DNA of 56,236 bases, taken from assembly GCA_035650495.1 (NCBI GenBank), contig DASRHK010000058.1, positions 1-56,236 on the forward strand, read 5' to 3'. Each line of letters starts with the position of its first letter. Within the stretch, counting starts at the first letter, position 1. Positions 33,992-41,529 of the stretch are shown piece by piece. The notes under the pieces are model-generated. The model did not search any database. It was not told where the DNA came from and saw nothing but the letters and a program-made list of their open reading frames with translations. The translations under genes were made by a program, and so were the position numbers. The DNA comes from DASRHK01 sp035650495. GTDB lineage: Bacteria > Pseudomonadota > Gammaproteobacteria > Nevskiales > Nevskiaceae.

Positions 33992-34777
33992 ATGACCGCA
34001 ATGTTGAACCCGGCGATCCGCGCCGAAGCTCTCGCGCCGGCATCGCGCTTCGTCGCGGCCTTCGCGCAGAGCCAGGCTGAAGCGCTGGAGAGCCAGCGCC
34101 TGCGCTATCGGATTTTCGCGCAGGAGCTCGGCGCGCAGATCGACGGCAGTGGTGAAGGCGTCGACTGCGATCAGTACGATCCCTATTGCAAGCACCTGCT
34201 GGTCCGCGACGCAGCGACCGGCCGCATCGTCGCCTGCACGCGCATCCTGACCGGCGACCAGGCGCCCAACGCTGGCGGCTTCTACTCCGCGTCCGAGTTC
34301 GATCTGCAGATGATCGAATCGCTGCCGGGACGCCTGATGGAGATCGGCCGCACCTGCGTCGACGCCGCATATCGCAACGGCGCGGTAATCGCCACGTTGT
34401 GGCAAGGCATCGCGACCTACGTCACCGCGAACAAGATCGACTATCTGTTCGGCTGCGCGAGCATCGGGCTCGAGGACGGCGGCGCGAGCGCGCACGCGAT
34501 CCTCGAGATGATCGACGCGCGCTACATGGCGCCCGAGTCGCATCGCGTGCGTCCGTACTTCCCGCTTCCCGCCGTGGACAGGCGCGTCGCCGAAGAGAAG
34601 CCGAAGCTGCCGCCGCTGCTGAAGGCGTATCTCAGCCTCGGCGCCAAAGCGTGCGGCGACGCCTACTGGGATCGCGACTTCAACTGCGCCGACGTGTTCA
34701 TGCTGCTCAACATCGGCGACCTGCATCCGCGCTACGCGCGCCATTTCCTCGAGCGGACGCGATGCGAACGCTCCTGA
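33992..34777 (+). CDS. olsB: L-ornithine N-alpha-acyltransferase OlsB-like
   Basis: A 261-residue GNAT-fold acyltransferase of the OlsB (hemolysin-like) family, which moves 3-hydroxyacyl from ACP to ornithine to give lyso-ornithine lipid. Typical segments are LRYRIFAQELGAQIDG, DQYDPYCKHLLVRD, GFYSASEFDLQMIE, MEIGRTCVDAAYRNG and YLFGCASIGLEDGG. GAGGA lies about 8 nt before the ATG. Its 3' end overlaps olsA by 16 bp. It follows opgH after an 81-bp gap holding a small hairpin (CGGCGT-CGTC-ACGCCG). Confidence 0.88.
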   Translation: MTAMLNPAIRAEALAPASRFVAAFAQSQAEALESQRLRYRIFAQELGAQIDGSGEGVDCDQYDPYCKHLLVRDAATGRIVACTRILTGDQAPNAGGFYSASEFDLQMIESLPGRLMEIGRTCVDAAYRNGAVIATLWQGIATYVTANKIDYLFGCASIGLEDGGASAHAILEMIDARYMAPESHRVRPYFPLPAVDRRVAEEKPKLPPLLKAYLSLGAKACGDAYWDRDFNCADVFMLLNIGDLHPRYARHFLERTRCERS

Positions 34778-35529
34778 AGACGATCCTGCTGGTCGCGCAT
34801 CTCGCGGTCGGGGTGATGCTCGCGGCCGCGATCTCGATCGACGTCCGCCGCAAGCTCCAGCCCGAGAAGCTGGCGAGATGGTGGAGCGTGCGGGCGCTGC
34901 GCATCCTGGACGTCGAAGTGATCGTCCACGGCCGCGGCATCGCCGGACCGCGCGTGCTGGTCGCCAATCACATTTCGTGGCTCGACATCCCCGTGCTTGC
35001 CGCGCTCGAGGAAACGCGCTTCGTCGCGAAGTCCGAAGTGCGCGAATGGCCCGTCGCGGGCTGGTTCGCGATCGCCGCCGGCACCTTCTTCATCCCTCGC
35101 GGCAAGGGCGGCGCGAAGCCGCTGCTCGCCAAAGCGCTGCCGCATCTGCGATCGGGCGGCTCGTTCCTGTTCTTCCCGGAAGGCACGACGACTGCGGGCA
35201 ACTCGGTGCTCAAATTCCATCCGCGATTGTTCGCCGCGGCGATCGACGCGCATTGCCCGGTGCAGCCGATCGCGCTGCGTTACGAGCTCACCTCGCGCGG
35301 CGAAGCGGTCGCGCCGTTCATCGGCGACGACGATCTCGTCTCGCACATCCTGCGCGTGCTGCGCACGCCGTCGCTGACGGTGCAGATCACCTACTGCCTG
35401 GCGATCGCGCCCGACGCGATGGATCGCGACGTGATCGCGCAGCAGGCCCACGCGGCGATCTCGCGCAACGTCACGCCGGTCGTGGCGACGCTGCCGACCG
35501 AAGACGTACCGGAGCTGGTCCCCGCCTGA
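34762..35529 (+). CDS. olsA: Lyso-ornithine lipid O-acyltransferase (PlsC family)
   Basis: A 255-residue 1-acyl-glycerol-phosphate acyltransferase family member with an N-terminal membrane helix (LLKTILLVAHLAVGVMLAAA). The acyltransferase box NHISWLD and the FFPEGTTT box are intact, with IPRGKGGAKPLL between. Overlap with the olsB-like gene makes the OlsA role, adding the second acyl chain to form ornithine lipid, the best reading. A general PlsC function is the alternative. A long hairpin follows its stop. Confidence 0.85.
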   Translation: MRTLLKTILLVAHLAVGVMLAAAISIDVRRKLQPEKLARWWSVRALRILDVEVIVHGRGIAGPRVLVANHISWLDIPVLAALEETRFVAKSEVREWPVAGWFAIAAGTFFIPRGKGGAKPLLAKALPHLRSGGSFLFFPEGTTTAGNSVLKFHPRLFAAAIDAHCPVQPIALRYELTSRGEAVAPFIGDDDLVSHILRVLRTPSLTVQITYCLAIAPDAMDRDVIAQQAHAAISRNVTPVVATLPTEDVPELVPA

Positions 35530-35530
35530 C

Positions 35531-35594
35531 CGGTTTTGGGTCCGTCGTGCGGCGGGGCATTCAGAACCCCGCCCGTGCGCGCGAGTCAAAACCG
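35531..35594. repeat. Inverted-repeat hairpin between olsA and the L,D-transpeptidase gene
   Basis: CGGTTTTG and CAAAACCG form the outer arms, filling the gap from just after the olsA stop to just before the next ATG. A perfect inner stem GGCGGGG / CCCCGCC with a 9-nt loop lies at the centre. Pairing between is partial. It could end the olsA transcript or fold the leader of the next gene. Confidence 0.5.
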
Positions 35595-35595
35595 T

Positions 35596-36726
35596 ATGCG
35601 AACCCTCGTAGCCTGCGCCGCGCTCCTCGCGAGCGGCGGCGCCTCCGCCGCCGTCTTCGACCTGCCGCCCCCCGGCGAGGATCTCGTCGGCGTGCCGAGC
35701 AGCGTCGAATCGAAGCCCGGCGACACGCTCGCGCAGATCTCGCTCGACAACGCGGTGGGCTTCCGCCAGGTGCTGCACGCCAATCCGGGAATCGATCCGT
35801 GGAAGGTGCCGCCGCACACACGCATCGTGTTGCCGACGAGCATGCTGCTGCCGGCGCAGCCTCGCGAAGGCATCGTCATCAACATCCCCGAGATGCGCCT
35901 CTACTACTACCCCAAGGACGAGGACAAGGTTTACGTCTATCCCGTCGCGGTCGGGCGCGTCGACTGGCGCACGCCGCTCGGGACGACGACGGTCACGCGG
36001 AAAATCCGCAACCCGACCTGGTATCCCACCGAGGACATCCGCGCCGAGCACGCCGCGCAAGGCGACCCGCTTCCCGCCGCAGTCCCGCCCGGACCCGACA
36101 ATCCCATGGGCACGCTCGCGCTGCAGCTCGCGTGGCCGCTGATCCGCATCCACGGCACCAACGAAGCGCTCGCCGGCATCGGCATGCCGGTGACGCACGG
36201 CTGCATCCGTCTTTATCCGAAGGACATCGAGGATCTGTTCGAGCGCGTGCCGATCGGCACCAAGGTGACGGTGATGGACCAGCCGTACAAGCTCGGCCGC
36301 CACGACAGCTTCTGGTACGTCGAAGCGCACGCCGAAGTCACCGAGAACGCGTTCACGCCGGCGGTCGCCGACGTGACGCCGATGCTGGTGAAGCTCAAGC
36401 GCAAGACGCGCACGTCGTCGCTCGATTGGAAACTGGTCGAATCGGCGATGAAGCGCCTCGACGGTGTGCCCACGCCGGCAGAGCCGCTGCCGGCATCCAG
36501 CGCGCCGTCGGCTTCCGCGGGACGCATCACGCCGACGAGCTATTCGCCGCCGCGCGCTTCCGTGCCGCGTACGCAAAAAGGCGCCGATCCGAAGACCGGC
36601 GCCGTGAGTCAGGAAAACCTTCTGTTACTTGCGCTGGGACTTCTCGTAGTTCTCGGTCTGCTGCTGACTGCTGGTGTCATTCGTCGTCGACGTATTGGAC
36701 TCCATCGCGGCGACTTCAGGCTGTGA
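35596..36726 (+). CDS. L,D-transpeptidase (ErfK/YbiS type) with odd C-terminal extension
   Basis: A 376-residue periplasmic enzyme forming 3-3 peptidoglycan cross-links or lipoprotein-peptidoglycan links. Signal peptide about 1-19, a LysM-like segment about 33-85, then the YkuD domain with IRIHGTNE (H186) and the catalytic MPVTHGCIRLYPKD (C203). After about residue 325 the frame runs through the terminator of the convergent lipoprotein gene and then antisense to it, producing a hydrophobic stretch (LLLLALGLLVVLGLLLTAGV). The terminal 50 residues are therefore probably recent read-through rather than an ancestral domain. Confidence 0.9.
   Translation: MRTLVACAALLASGGASAAVFDLPPPGEDLVGVPSSVESKPGDTLAQISLDNAVGFRQVLHANPGIDPWKVPPHTRIVLPTSMLLPAQPREGIVINIPEMRLYYYPKDEDKVYVYPVAVGRVDWRTPLGTTTVTRKIRNPTWYPTEDIRAEHAAQGDPLPAAVPPGPDNPMGTLALQLAWPLIRIHGTNEALAGIGMPVTHGCIRLYPKDIEDLFERVPIGTKVTVMDQPYKLGRHDSFWYVEAHAEVTENAFTPAVADVTPMLVKLKRKTRTSSLDWKLVESAMKRLDGVPTPAEPLPASSAPSASAGRITPTSYSPPRASVPRTQKGADPKTGAVSQENLLLLALGLLVVLGLLLTAGVIRRRRIGLHRGDFRL
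36575..36603 (-). terminator. Rho-independent terminator of the small lipoprotein gene
   Basis: On the minus strand a 10-bp stem (GGCGCCGGTC / GATCGGCGCC, one G-U pair) closes a UUCG tetraloop and is followed by TTTTT. It is a textbook terminator about 20 nt after the lipoprotein stop. It lies inside the 3' end of the L,D-transpeptidase reading frame, where it encodes QKGADPKTGA. Confidence 0.9.
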
Positions 36727-36885
36727 GGTCGTGGTCGCGCTGGTGTCCGTCGAGCTGGTGGTGGTCGGGGCCGGTGCCGGAGCCGCGGAGGACATGTTGT
36801 CCGCCTTGGTCTTGTCGTGCGAGCACGCCATCAGGGCGCCCGCAGCCGTGACCGCGATCAACGCCGAAAGGAGATGCTTTTTCAT
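36625..36885 (-). CDS. Small Thr/Ser-rich lipoprotein
   Basis: An 86-residue lipoprotein with signal MKKHLLSALIAVTAAGALMAC, acylated cysteine at residue 21. The mature part is low complexity (Ser, Thr, Ala, Pro, Gln), ending NYEKSQRK. No known domain. GGAGAT-like purines are inside the gene; upstream of the ATG is GAAGGACTACGACC, a fair ribosome binding site. It has its own strong terminator. Its 3' third overlaps the transpeptidase reading frame on the other strand. Function unknown; possibly an envelope spacer or stress lipoprotein. Confidence 0.7.
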   Translation of the reverse strand: MKKHLLSALIAVTAAGALMACSHDKTKADNMSSAAPAPAPTTTSSTDTSATTTSQPEVAAMESNTSTTNDTSSQQQTENYEKSQRK

Positions 36886-37022
36886 GGTCGTAGTCCTTCT
36901 CTGTGAACAGGTCGGTGCTGTGCCCTTCGGCAGGCAGCCCCACTATTCCGACTGACCGGTTCCGACCCGAGTTCCTGTGTAATGCGTCGCCAGATGGCGA
37001 CGGTGGGACGTGAAAGGGCGAG

Positions 37023-37028
37023 TACACT
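37023..37028 (+). promoter_or_regulatory. -10-like hexamer of lipA
   Basis: TACACT ends 6 nt before the lipA ATG. AGGG in the spacer is too close to the ATG for a normal Shine-Dalgarno. Same geometry as opgG and opgH. Confidence 0.35.
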
Positions 37029-37034
37029 AGGGCG

Positions 37035-38015
37035 ATGAGCTCGACCCCTGACTCGCTGCCCAAGCCCCGCCCCGCCCCGATCGTCCAGGGCGAGAAGCTG
37101 CGCGGCGCCGAGAAGATGGCGCGCATCCCGATCAAGATCGAGCCGACGGTGACGCCGTTGCGCAAGCCGTCGTGGATCCGCGCCAAATCGTCGGCGACGC
37201 CGGAAGTCGCACGGATCAAGGCCGCCTTGCGCGCGAACAATCTGCACACGGTCTGCGAGGAAGCGAGCTGCCCGAATCTCGGCGAGTGCTTCGGCAACGG
37301 CACCGCGACGTTCATGATCATGGGCGACATCTGCACGCGACGCTGCCCGTTCTGCAACGTGGCGCACGGCCGCCCGAATGCGCTCGACGCGAACGAGCCG
37401 GTCAATCTCGCGCGCACCATCCGCGACATGGGACTGCGCTACGTCGTCATCACCAGCGTCGATCGCGACGATCTCGCCGACGGCGGCGCCGCGCACTTCG
37501 CCGCGTGCATCCGCGAGTCGCGCGCGCTGTCGCCGTCGCTCACGATCGAGGTGCTCGTGCCGGATTTCCGCGGCCGCATGGATCCGGCGCTCACGATCTT
37601 CAAGGACACGCCGCCGGACGTGTTCAACCACAACCTCGAGACCGTGCCGCGGCTCTACAAGCTCGCGCGCCCCGGATCGGACTACGAGTGGTCGCTCGAT
37701 CTGCTCGAGCGCTTCAAGGCGCTGCATCCGCAAGTGCCGACCAAGTCGGGCCTGATGCTGGGACTCGGCGAGGAGATCGCGGAGATCGAGCAAGTCATGC
37801 GCGATCTGCGCGCGCACGGGGTCGACATGCTGACGCTGGGACAGTATCTGCAGCCGTCGAAGCATCATCTGCCGGTGGCGCGCTACGTCGAGCCCGCGGA
37901 GTTCGAGCGGCTGCGCGTGCTCGGCGAGGAGATGGGCTTCACGCATGTGGCCAGCGCGCCGATGGTGCGGTCGAGCTATCACGCCGACCAACAGGCTGCG
38001 CACGCGCTGGAATGA
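37035..38015 (+). CDS. lipA: Lipoyl synthase
   Basis: A 326-residue radical SAM enzyme that inserts two sulfurs into protein-bound octanoate. The auxiliary cluster ligands are C74, C79 and C85 in CEEASCPNLGEC, the radical SAM cluster is C100, C104 and C107 in CTRRCPFC, and the C-terminal RSSY supplies the serine ligand. The N-terminal 30 residues are a variable extension. lipB is not adjacent. The stop overlaps the start of the next small gene in ATGA. Confidence 0.97.
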   Translation: MSSTPDSLPKPRPAPIVQGEKLRGAEKMARIPIKIEPTVTPLRKPSWIRAKSSATPEVARIKAALRANNLHTVCEEASCPNLGECFGNGTATFMIMGDICTRRCPFCNVAHGRPNALDANEPVNLARTIRDMGLRYVVITSVDRDDLADGGAAHFAACIRESRALSPSLTIEVLVPDFRGRMDPALTIFKDTPPDVFNHNLETVPRLYKLARPGSDYEWSLDLLERFKALHPQVPTKSGLMLGLGEEIAEIEQVMRDLRAHGVDMLTLGQYLQPSKHHLPVARYVEPAEFERLRVLGEEMGFTHVASAPMVRSSYHADQQAAHALE

Positions 38016-38428
38016 TGCGCGCCGCGTCGGTCCTCGCGCTGCTGCTCGCAGCGAGCGCGCACGCGGCGCCGAGCGATCAGCAGCTCGCCGACTGCCGCGC
38101 GATCTCCGACGATGCCAAGCGCCTCGCATGCTATGACGCGCTCGCGCCGGCGCCCTCGGACAAGTTCGGCATGTCGACGGTGCCGAAGCCGGTCGTCAAC
38201 GACGAGCCCGACAAGATCGAAGCGCATCTGACCAACAAGATCTCCGGCTGGCGCAAGGGCACGCTGTTCAATCTCGACAACGGCCAGGTCTGGCAGTGCA
38301 TCGACAGCGACAGCGATGACGCCACGCTCGACCGGCCCGCGGTGACCATCCGCCGCAATTTCTTCGGTCACTACTGGATGGACCTCGCAGGCTCCGGCCT
38401 CAGCGTGCAGGTGACGCGCATCAAGTGA
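38012..38428 (+). CDS. Small secreted protein, function unknown
   Basis: A 138-residue protein with signal peptide MMRAASVLALLLAASAHAA. The mature N terminus (DQQLADCRAISDDAKRLACYDAL) has two cysteines 15 apart and resembles the short cysteine motif found at the start of several periplasmic proteins. The rest is a compact beta-rich segment (KGTLFNLDNGQVWQCIDSD, VTIRRNFFGHYWMDL). It is coupled to lipA and to the Nudix gene by overlapping codons. I do not recognise a named family. Confidence 0.7.
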   Translation: MMRAASVLALLLAASAHAAPSDQQLADCRAISDDAKRLACYDALAPAPSDKFGMSTVPKPVVNDEPDKIEAHLTNKISGWRKGTLFNLDNGQVWQCIDSDSDDATLDRPAVTIRRNFFGHYWMDLAGSGLSVQVTRIK

Positions 38429-38895
38429 AGCTGCCACCGCCGGCGTTCCTGCCGCGCGAGCAGTGGCTCGAAGTCGTCGCGCGCGCACCGCTGGTGTCGA
38501 TCGACCTGATCCTGCGGGACGACCAGCAGCGCGTGCTCGTCGGTCTTCGCCGCAACGAGCCCGCGCGCGGCTTCTGGTTCGTGCCCGGCGGCGTCATCCG
38601 CAAGAACGAGCGCCTCGACGACGCCTTCGCGCGCATCACGCACGACGAGCTCGGACTCGCGCTGAAGCGCGCCGACGCGCGCCTGCTCGGCATCTACGAG
38701 CACCTCTACGAGCGCAACTTCGCCGGCGCGCCGGACATCGGCACGCATTACGTCGTGCTCGCGCACGAGCTCGGCGTCGGGGCAGCGCTGAGCACGCTGC
38801 CGCAGGCGCAGCACGGCGAGTGGCGCTGGATGTCGAGCTGGGAGCTCCTGTCTCGCGACGACGTGCACGAGAACACCAAGGCTTATTTCGAATGA
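38425..38895 (+). CDS. Nudix hydrolase, GDP-mannose mannosyl hydrolase-like
   Basis: A 156-residue Nudix protein closest in wording to Gmm: FWFVPGGVIRKNERLDDAF, ITHDELG, YEHLYERNFAGAPDIGTHYVV. As in Gmm the Nudix box is degenerate (REXXEE replaced by ARITHDELG), matching enzymes that release sugar from GDP-mannose or GDP-glucose by C-O cleavage. GTG start overlaps the preceding stop. No GDP-mannose or fucose pathway genes are in view, so substrate is open. Confidence 0.8.
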   Translation: MKLPPPAFLPREQWLEVVARAPLVSIDLILRDDQQRVLVGLRRNEPARGFWFVPGGVIRKNERLDDAFARITHDELGLALKRADARLLGIYEHLYERNFAGAPDIGTHYVVLAHELGVGAALSTLPQAQHGEWRWMSSWELLSRDDVHENTKAYFE

Positions 38896-39401
38896 CGAGC
38901 CCGCGGCCGAAGCCCGGACTCGATCAGGCCGCGCGTCTCGCCGCGGGATTGAAGCCGATCGCGCGCTTCGTGTGCCTCGCCTCGCTCGTCTCCGCAGGCG
39001 CGATCACGACGTGGCTTTGGCAGTGGCTGCATTTCTCCACGGGCTGGATCGTCGGCACGTCGTTGCTGCTCGGCATCCCGGCGATCCTGTTCGGCTTTCT
39101 CTGGTGGCTGCTCTGGGCGCTCAGCGAAATGTCGTCGCGCCTGGACGAAGCGGTCGGCACCATCGACCACATGCGCACGCGGCCTTCGCTGCCGGAGAGC
39201 GCCGGCGGGTTCCGCAGATTGGGGAGGCTCCTGGGCGACGTCTGGCGCGTCACCGATCAAGCCGACAACGTGATGCTGCCGATCAGCGCAGCGATGCTGC
39301 TGGGCAATCCGATCGGGCTCGCAGTGCTCGCGATCGGATTCGCGTACGGCCTCGTGCTGTGGGTCGTGGCCGCGATCTGGGGGCTCGCGCTACTCCTGTA
39401 G
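38892..39401 (+). CDS. Small membrane protein, function unknown
   Basis: A 169-residue protein with hydrophobic segments at about 25-50, 52-80 and two near the C terminus (ISAAMLLGNPIGLAVLAIG, LVLWVVAAIWGLALLL). No motif is recognised. It is the last of four genes coupled by ATGA/GTGA overlaps starting with lipA, and its end overlaps the convergent OsmC-like gene by 12 bp. Confidence 0.65.
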   Translation: MTSPRPKPGLDQAARLAAGLKPIARFVCLASLVSAGAITTWLWQWLHFSTGWIVGTSLLLGIPAILFGFLWWLLWALSEMSSRLDEAVGTIDHMRTRPSLPESAGGFRRLGRLLGDVWRVTDQADNVMLPISAAMLLGNPIGLAVLAIGFAYGLVLWVVAAIWGLALLL

Positions 39402-39782
39402 CGTCGTCGTGACCTCGATCTTCTTGTGCAGCGTCTTGTGCACCGGGCACTTGTTCGCAATGCCGAGCAGATATTGCTTCTGCTCGTCGGTGAGCGTGCC
39501 GATCAGCTCGAGCGTCCGCGTCATCCGATAAGTCGTGTCATCGGCGGCATGCGTGATCTCTACGTGCACATCGGTGAGCGGCCATTGCTTGCGCTGCGCC
39601 ACCAGCAGCACGGTGAGCGACGTGCACGCCGCGAGCGAGGCGTCGAGGATCTCGTGCGGATTCGGCCCGAGGTCGTTGCCGACGTCGGGCGGCTCGTCGG
39701 CGATCACATGATGCTCGCCGATGTCGATCTCGAACGCGATCTTCCCGGCCGCGGCTTTGTGCGTCTTGACGACGTTGCTCAT
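39390..39782 (-). CDS. OsmC/Ohr family protein
   Basis: A 130-residue OsmC-fold protein. The first active-site cysteine lies in LDASLAACTSLTVLL and the second in IANKCPVHKTL; both are present, so thiol peroxidase activity toward organic hydroperoxides is likely. The length and KCPVHKTL wording fit the YhfA/OsmC-like subgroup. It is coupled to murU by an ATGA overlap, an odd partner for a cell-wall recycling gene. Confidence 0.88.
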   Translation of the reverse strand: MSNVVKTHKAAAGKIAFEIDIGEHHVIADEPPDVGNDLGPNPHEILDASLAACTSLTVLLVAQRKQWPLTDVHVEITHAADDTTYRMTRTLELIGTLTDEQKQYLLGIANKCPVHKTLHKKIEVTTTLQE

Positions 39783-40462
39783 GCCGATCTCCGTTGCGAA
39801 GCGATTTCCGATTCCAGCGCCGCGAGCTGCTGCGGCGTACCGAGATTCCACCACCGTCCGCGATAGACCTCGCCGCTGACGCGATCCTCGTCGGCCGCCG
39901 CGCGCCACAGCGGCGCGATCGGGAATGGCCCGTCCTGGCAGCCTTCGAACAGGCCGCGACGCAGCACCGAGTAATTCGCGAACGTGTATTCGGCAGGCGC
40001 GTTGCGCACGCGGCCCGCGTCGACCGCGAAGTCGGCCTTGAACTCACCTTTGGGAACCAGCACCAGATGCGCGAGCTCCTGCGGCCGCATCGCGCGCGCT
40101 CGCGTGACGAGATCCGCGAGCGGATATTCGCTCCAGATGTCGCCGCTCACGACGAGGAACGGCTCGTTGCCGAGCAAGTGCAGCGCGCGGAATACGCCGC
40201 CGCCGGTTTCGAGCGCCGGCCAGCCCTCACGCGAATAGGCGATCTGCACGCCGAAGCGTGCGCCGTCGCCGAGATGGCGCTCGATCTGCTCGCCGAGCCA
40301 GCCGAGGTTGATCACGATCTCGCGCACGCCCGCCGCCGCGAGGCGCTGCACGTGACGCTCGATCAGCGGCTCACCGCACACGGGCAGCAGCGGCTTCGGC
40401 GTCTTGTCGGTGATCGGGCGGAATCGCTCTCCCCGCCCGGCGGCCAGGATCATCGCTTTCAT
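39779..40462 (-). CDS. murU: N-acetylmuramate-1-phosphate uridylyltransferase
   Basis: A 227-residue nucleotidyltransferase. LAAGRGERFRPITDKTPKPL is the nucleotide-binding signature, ETGGGVFRALHLLG and VVSGDIWSEY follow. Together with the adjacent amgK, whose stop it overlaps, this is the MurU of the anabolic peptidoglycan recycling route, making UDP-MurNAc without de novo synthesis and bypassing fosfomycin's target MurA. Confidence 0.92.
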   Translation of the reverse strand: MKAMILAAGRGERFRPITDKTPKPLLPVCGEPLIERHVQRLAAAGVREIVINLGWLGEQIERHLGDGARFGVQIAYSREGWPALETGGGVFRALHLLGNEPFLVVSGDIWSEYPLADLVTRARAMRPQELAHLVLVPKGEFKADFAVDAGRVRNAPAEYTFANYSVLRRGLFEGCQDGPFPIAPLWRAAADEDRVSGEVYRGRWWNLGTPQQLAALESEIASQRRSA

Positions 40463-41454
40463 TGCAGTCCGAGCTCGTCGAAGAGCTGCAGCAGCGGCTT
40501 CAGCTCGTCGTAGTGCACGGCGACGTCGCGCACGTAGCGGATGAAGCGCGGCGTGTCCTTCAGATAGTGCGGCTTGCCATCGCGGTAATTGATGCGCGCG
40601 AAGATGCCGAGCACCTTGAGATGGCGCTGCACGCCCATCAGGTCGAAGTCGCGGGCGAACTCGCCGTAGCCCGGCACCGGCAGATGCGCTGCGCGCGCCG
40701 CTTCCCAATAACGCTTGCGCCAGTCCTGCACGCGCTCGTCGGGCCACGACAGGAACGCGTCGCGGAACAGGCAGACGACGTCATAGCTGATCGGGCCGTA
40801 GACCGCGTCCTGGAAATCGAGGATGCCCGGGTTCGGCGTCGACACCATGAGATTGCGCGGCATGAAGTCGCGATGCACGTAGACGCGCGGCTCGCCGAGC
40901 GCGCGCTTGATCAGGAGATCCTCCATCGCCTGCCATGCGCTCTTCTGCGCCGCGGTGAGCTCGCGCTGAAGATGTCGCGCGACGTACCAATCAGGGAACA
41001 GCCGGATCTCCCGACGCAGAAGCGCATCGTCGTACGGCGGCAGCTCGTTGACGCGACTCGCGCGCTGCCACTTGATCAGCGCGTCGATCGCGTCGCCGAA
41101 CATGCGGTCGGCGTTGTTCTCGTCGAGCACGTTGAGGTAGGTGCGTCGGCCGAGATCGGAGAGCAGCAGGAATCCGCGCTTCAGGTTCTTCGCGTGCACG
41201 ACCGGCGCGTGCAGCCCGGCTTCGAGCAGCAGGCGATCGACATGGAGGAACGGCTCGCAGTTCTCCTTGTCGGGCGGCGCGTCCATGACGATCCACGATT
41301 CGCCGCCGGACTCGACGCGGAAATAGCGGCGGAAGCTCGCGTCCGCGGACGCCGGCGCGAACGACGCGCTGGTGAGATTCAGCTGCGCCAGCGCCCACAC
41401 ATAAGCGCTCGCCGCGCGAGGGTCGGCGGCGGTGTCTTTGGGGTTCGAAGCCAT
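40459..41454 (-). CDS. amgK: N-acetylmuramate/N-acetylglucosamine kinase
   Basis: A 331-residue APH-fold anomeric sugar kinase. ASFRRYFRVE is in the N lobe, VYVHRDFMPRNLMV is the catalytic loop and ILDFQDAVYGPISYDV the metal site. It makes the 1-phosphates of MurNAc and GlcNAc recovered from the wall. Divergence from lptD and coupling to murU is the standard arrangement in pseudomonads and relatives. The start is the ATG giving MASNPKDTAAD; two in-frame ATGs further upstream are less likely. Confidence 0.92.
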   Translation of the reverse strand: MASNPKDTAADPRAASAYVWALAQLNLTSASFAPASADASFRRYFRVESGGESWIVMDAPPDKENCEPFLHVDRLLLEAGLHAPVVHAKNLKRGFLLLSDLGRRTYLNVLDENNADRMFGDAIDALIKWQRASRVNELPPYDDALLRREIRLFPDWYVARHLQRELTAAQKSAWQAMEDLLIKRALGEPRVYVHRDFMPRNLMVSTPNPGILDFQDAVYGPISYDVVCLFRDAFLSWPDERVQDWRKRYWEAARAAHLPVPGYGEFARDFDLMGVQRHLKVLGIFARINYRDGKPHYLKDTPRFIRYVRDVAVHYDELKPLLQLFDELGLQ

Positions 41455-41475
41455 TGCGCGCGGAGCATACATCGT

Positions 41476-41505
41476 TTGCACCGCCCTACGCCGCACCACG
41501 ATAAT
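41476..41505 (+). promoter_or_regulatory. Candidate lptD promoter
   Basis: TTGCAC and GATAAT are separated by 18 bp in the gap between amgK and lptD. The predicted start site is about 18 nt before the TTG start of lptD. It is a fair sigma-70 match for a GC-rich genome. Confidence 0.4.
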
Positions 41506-41529
41506 TGCGATTCAATTTGGGGCGGACGC

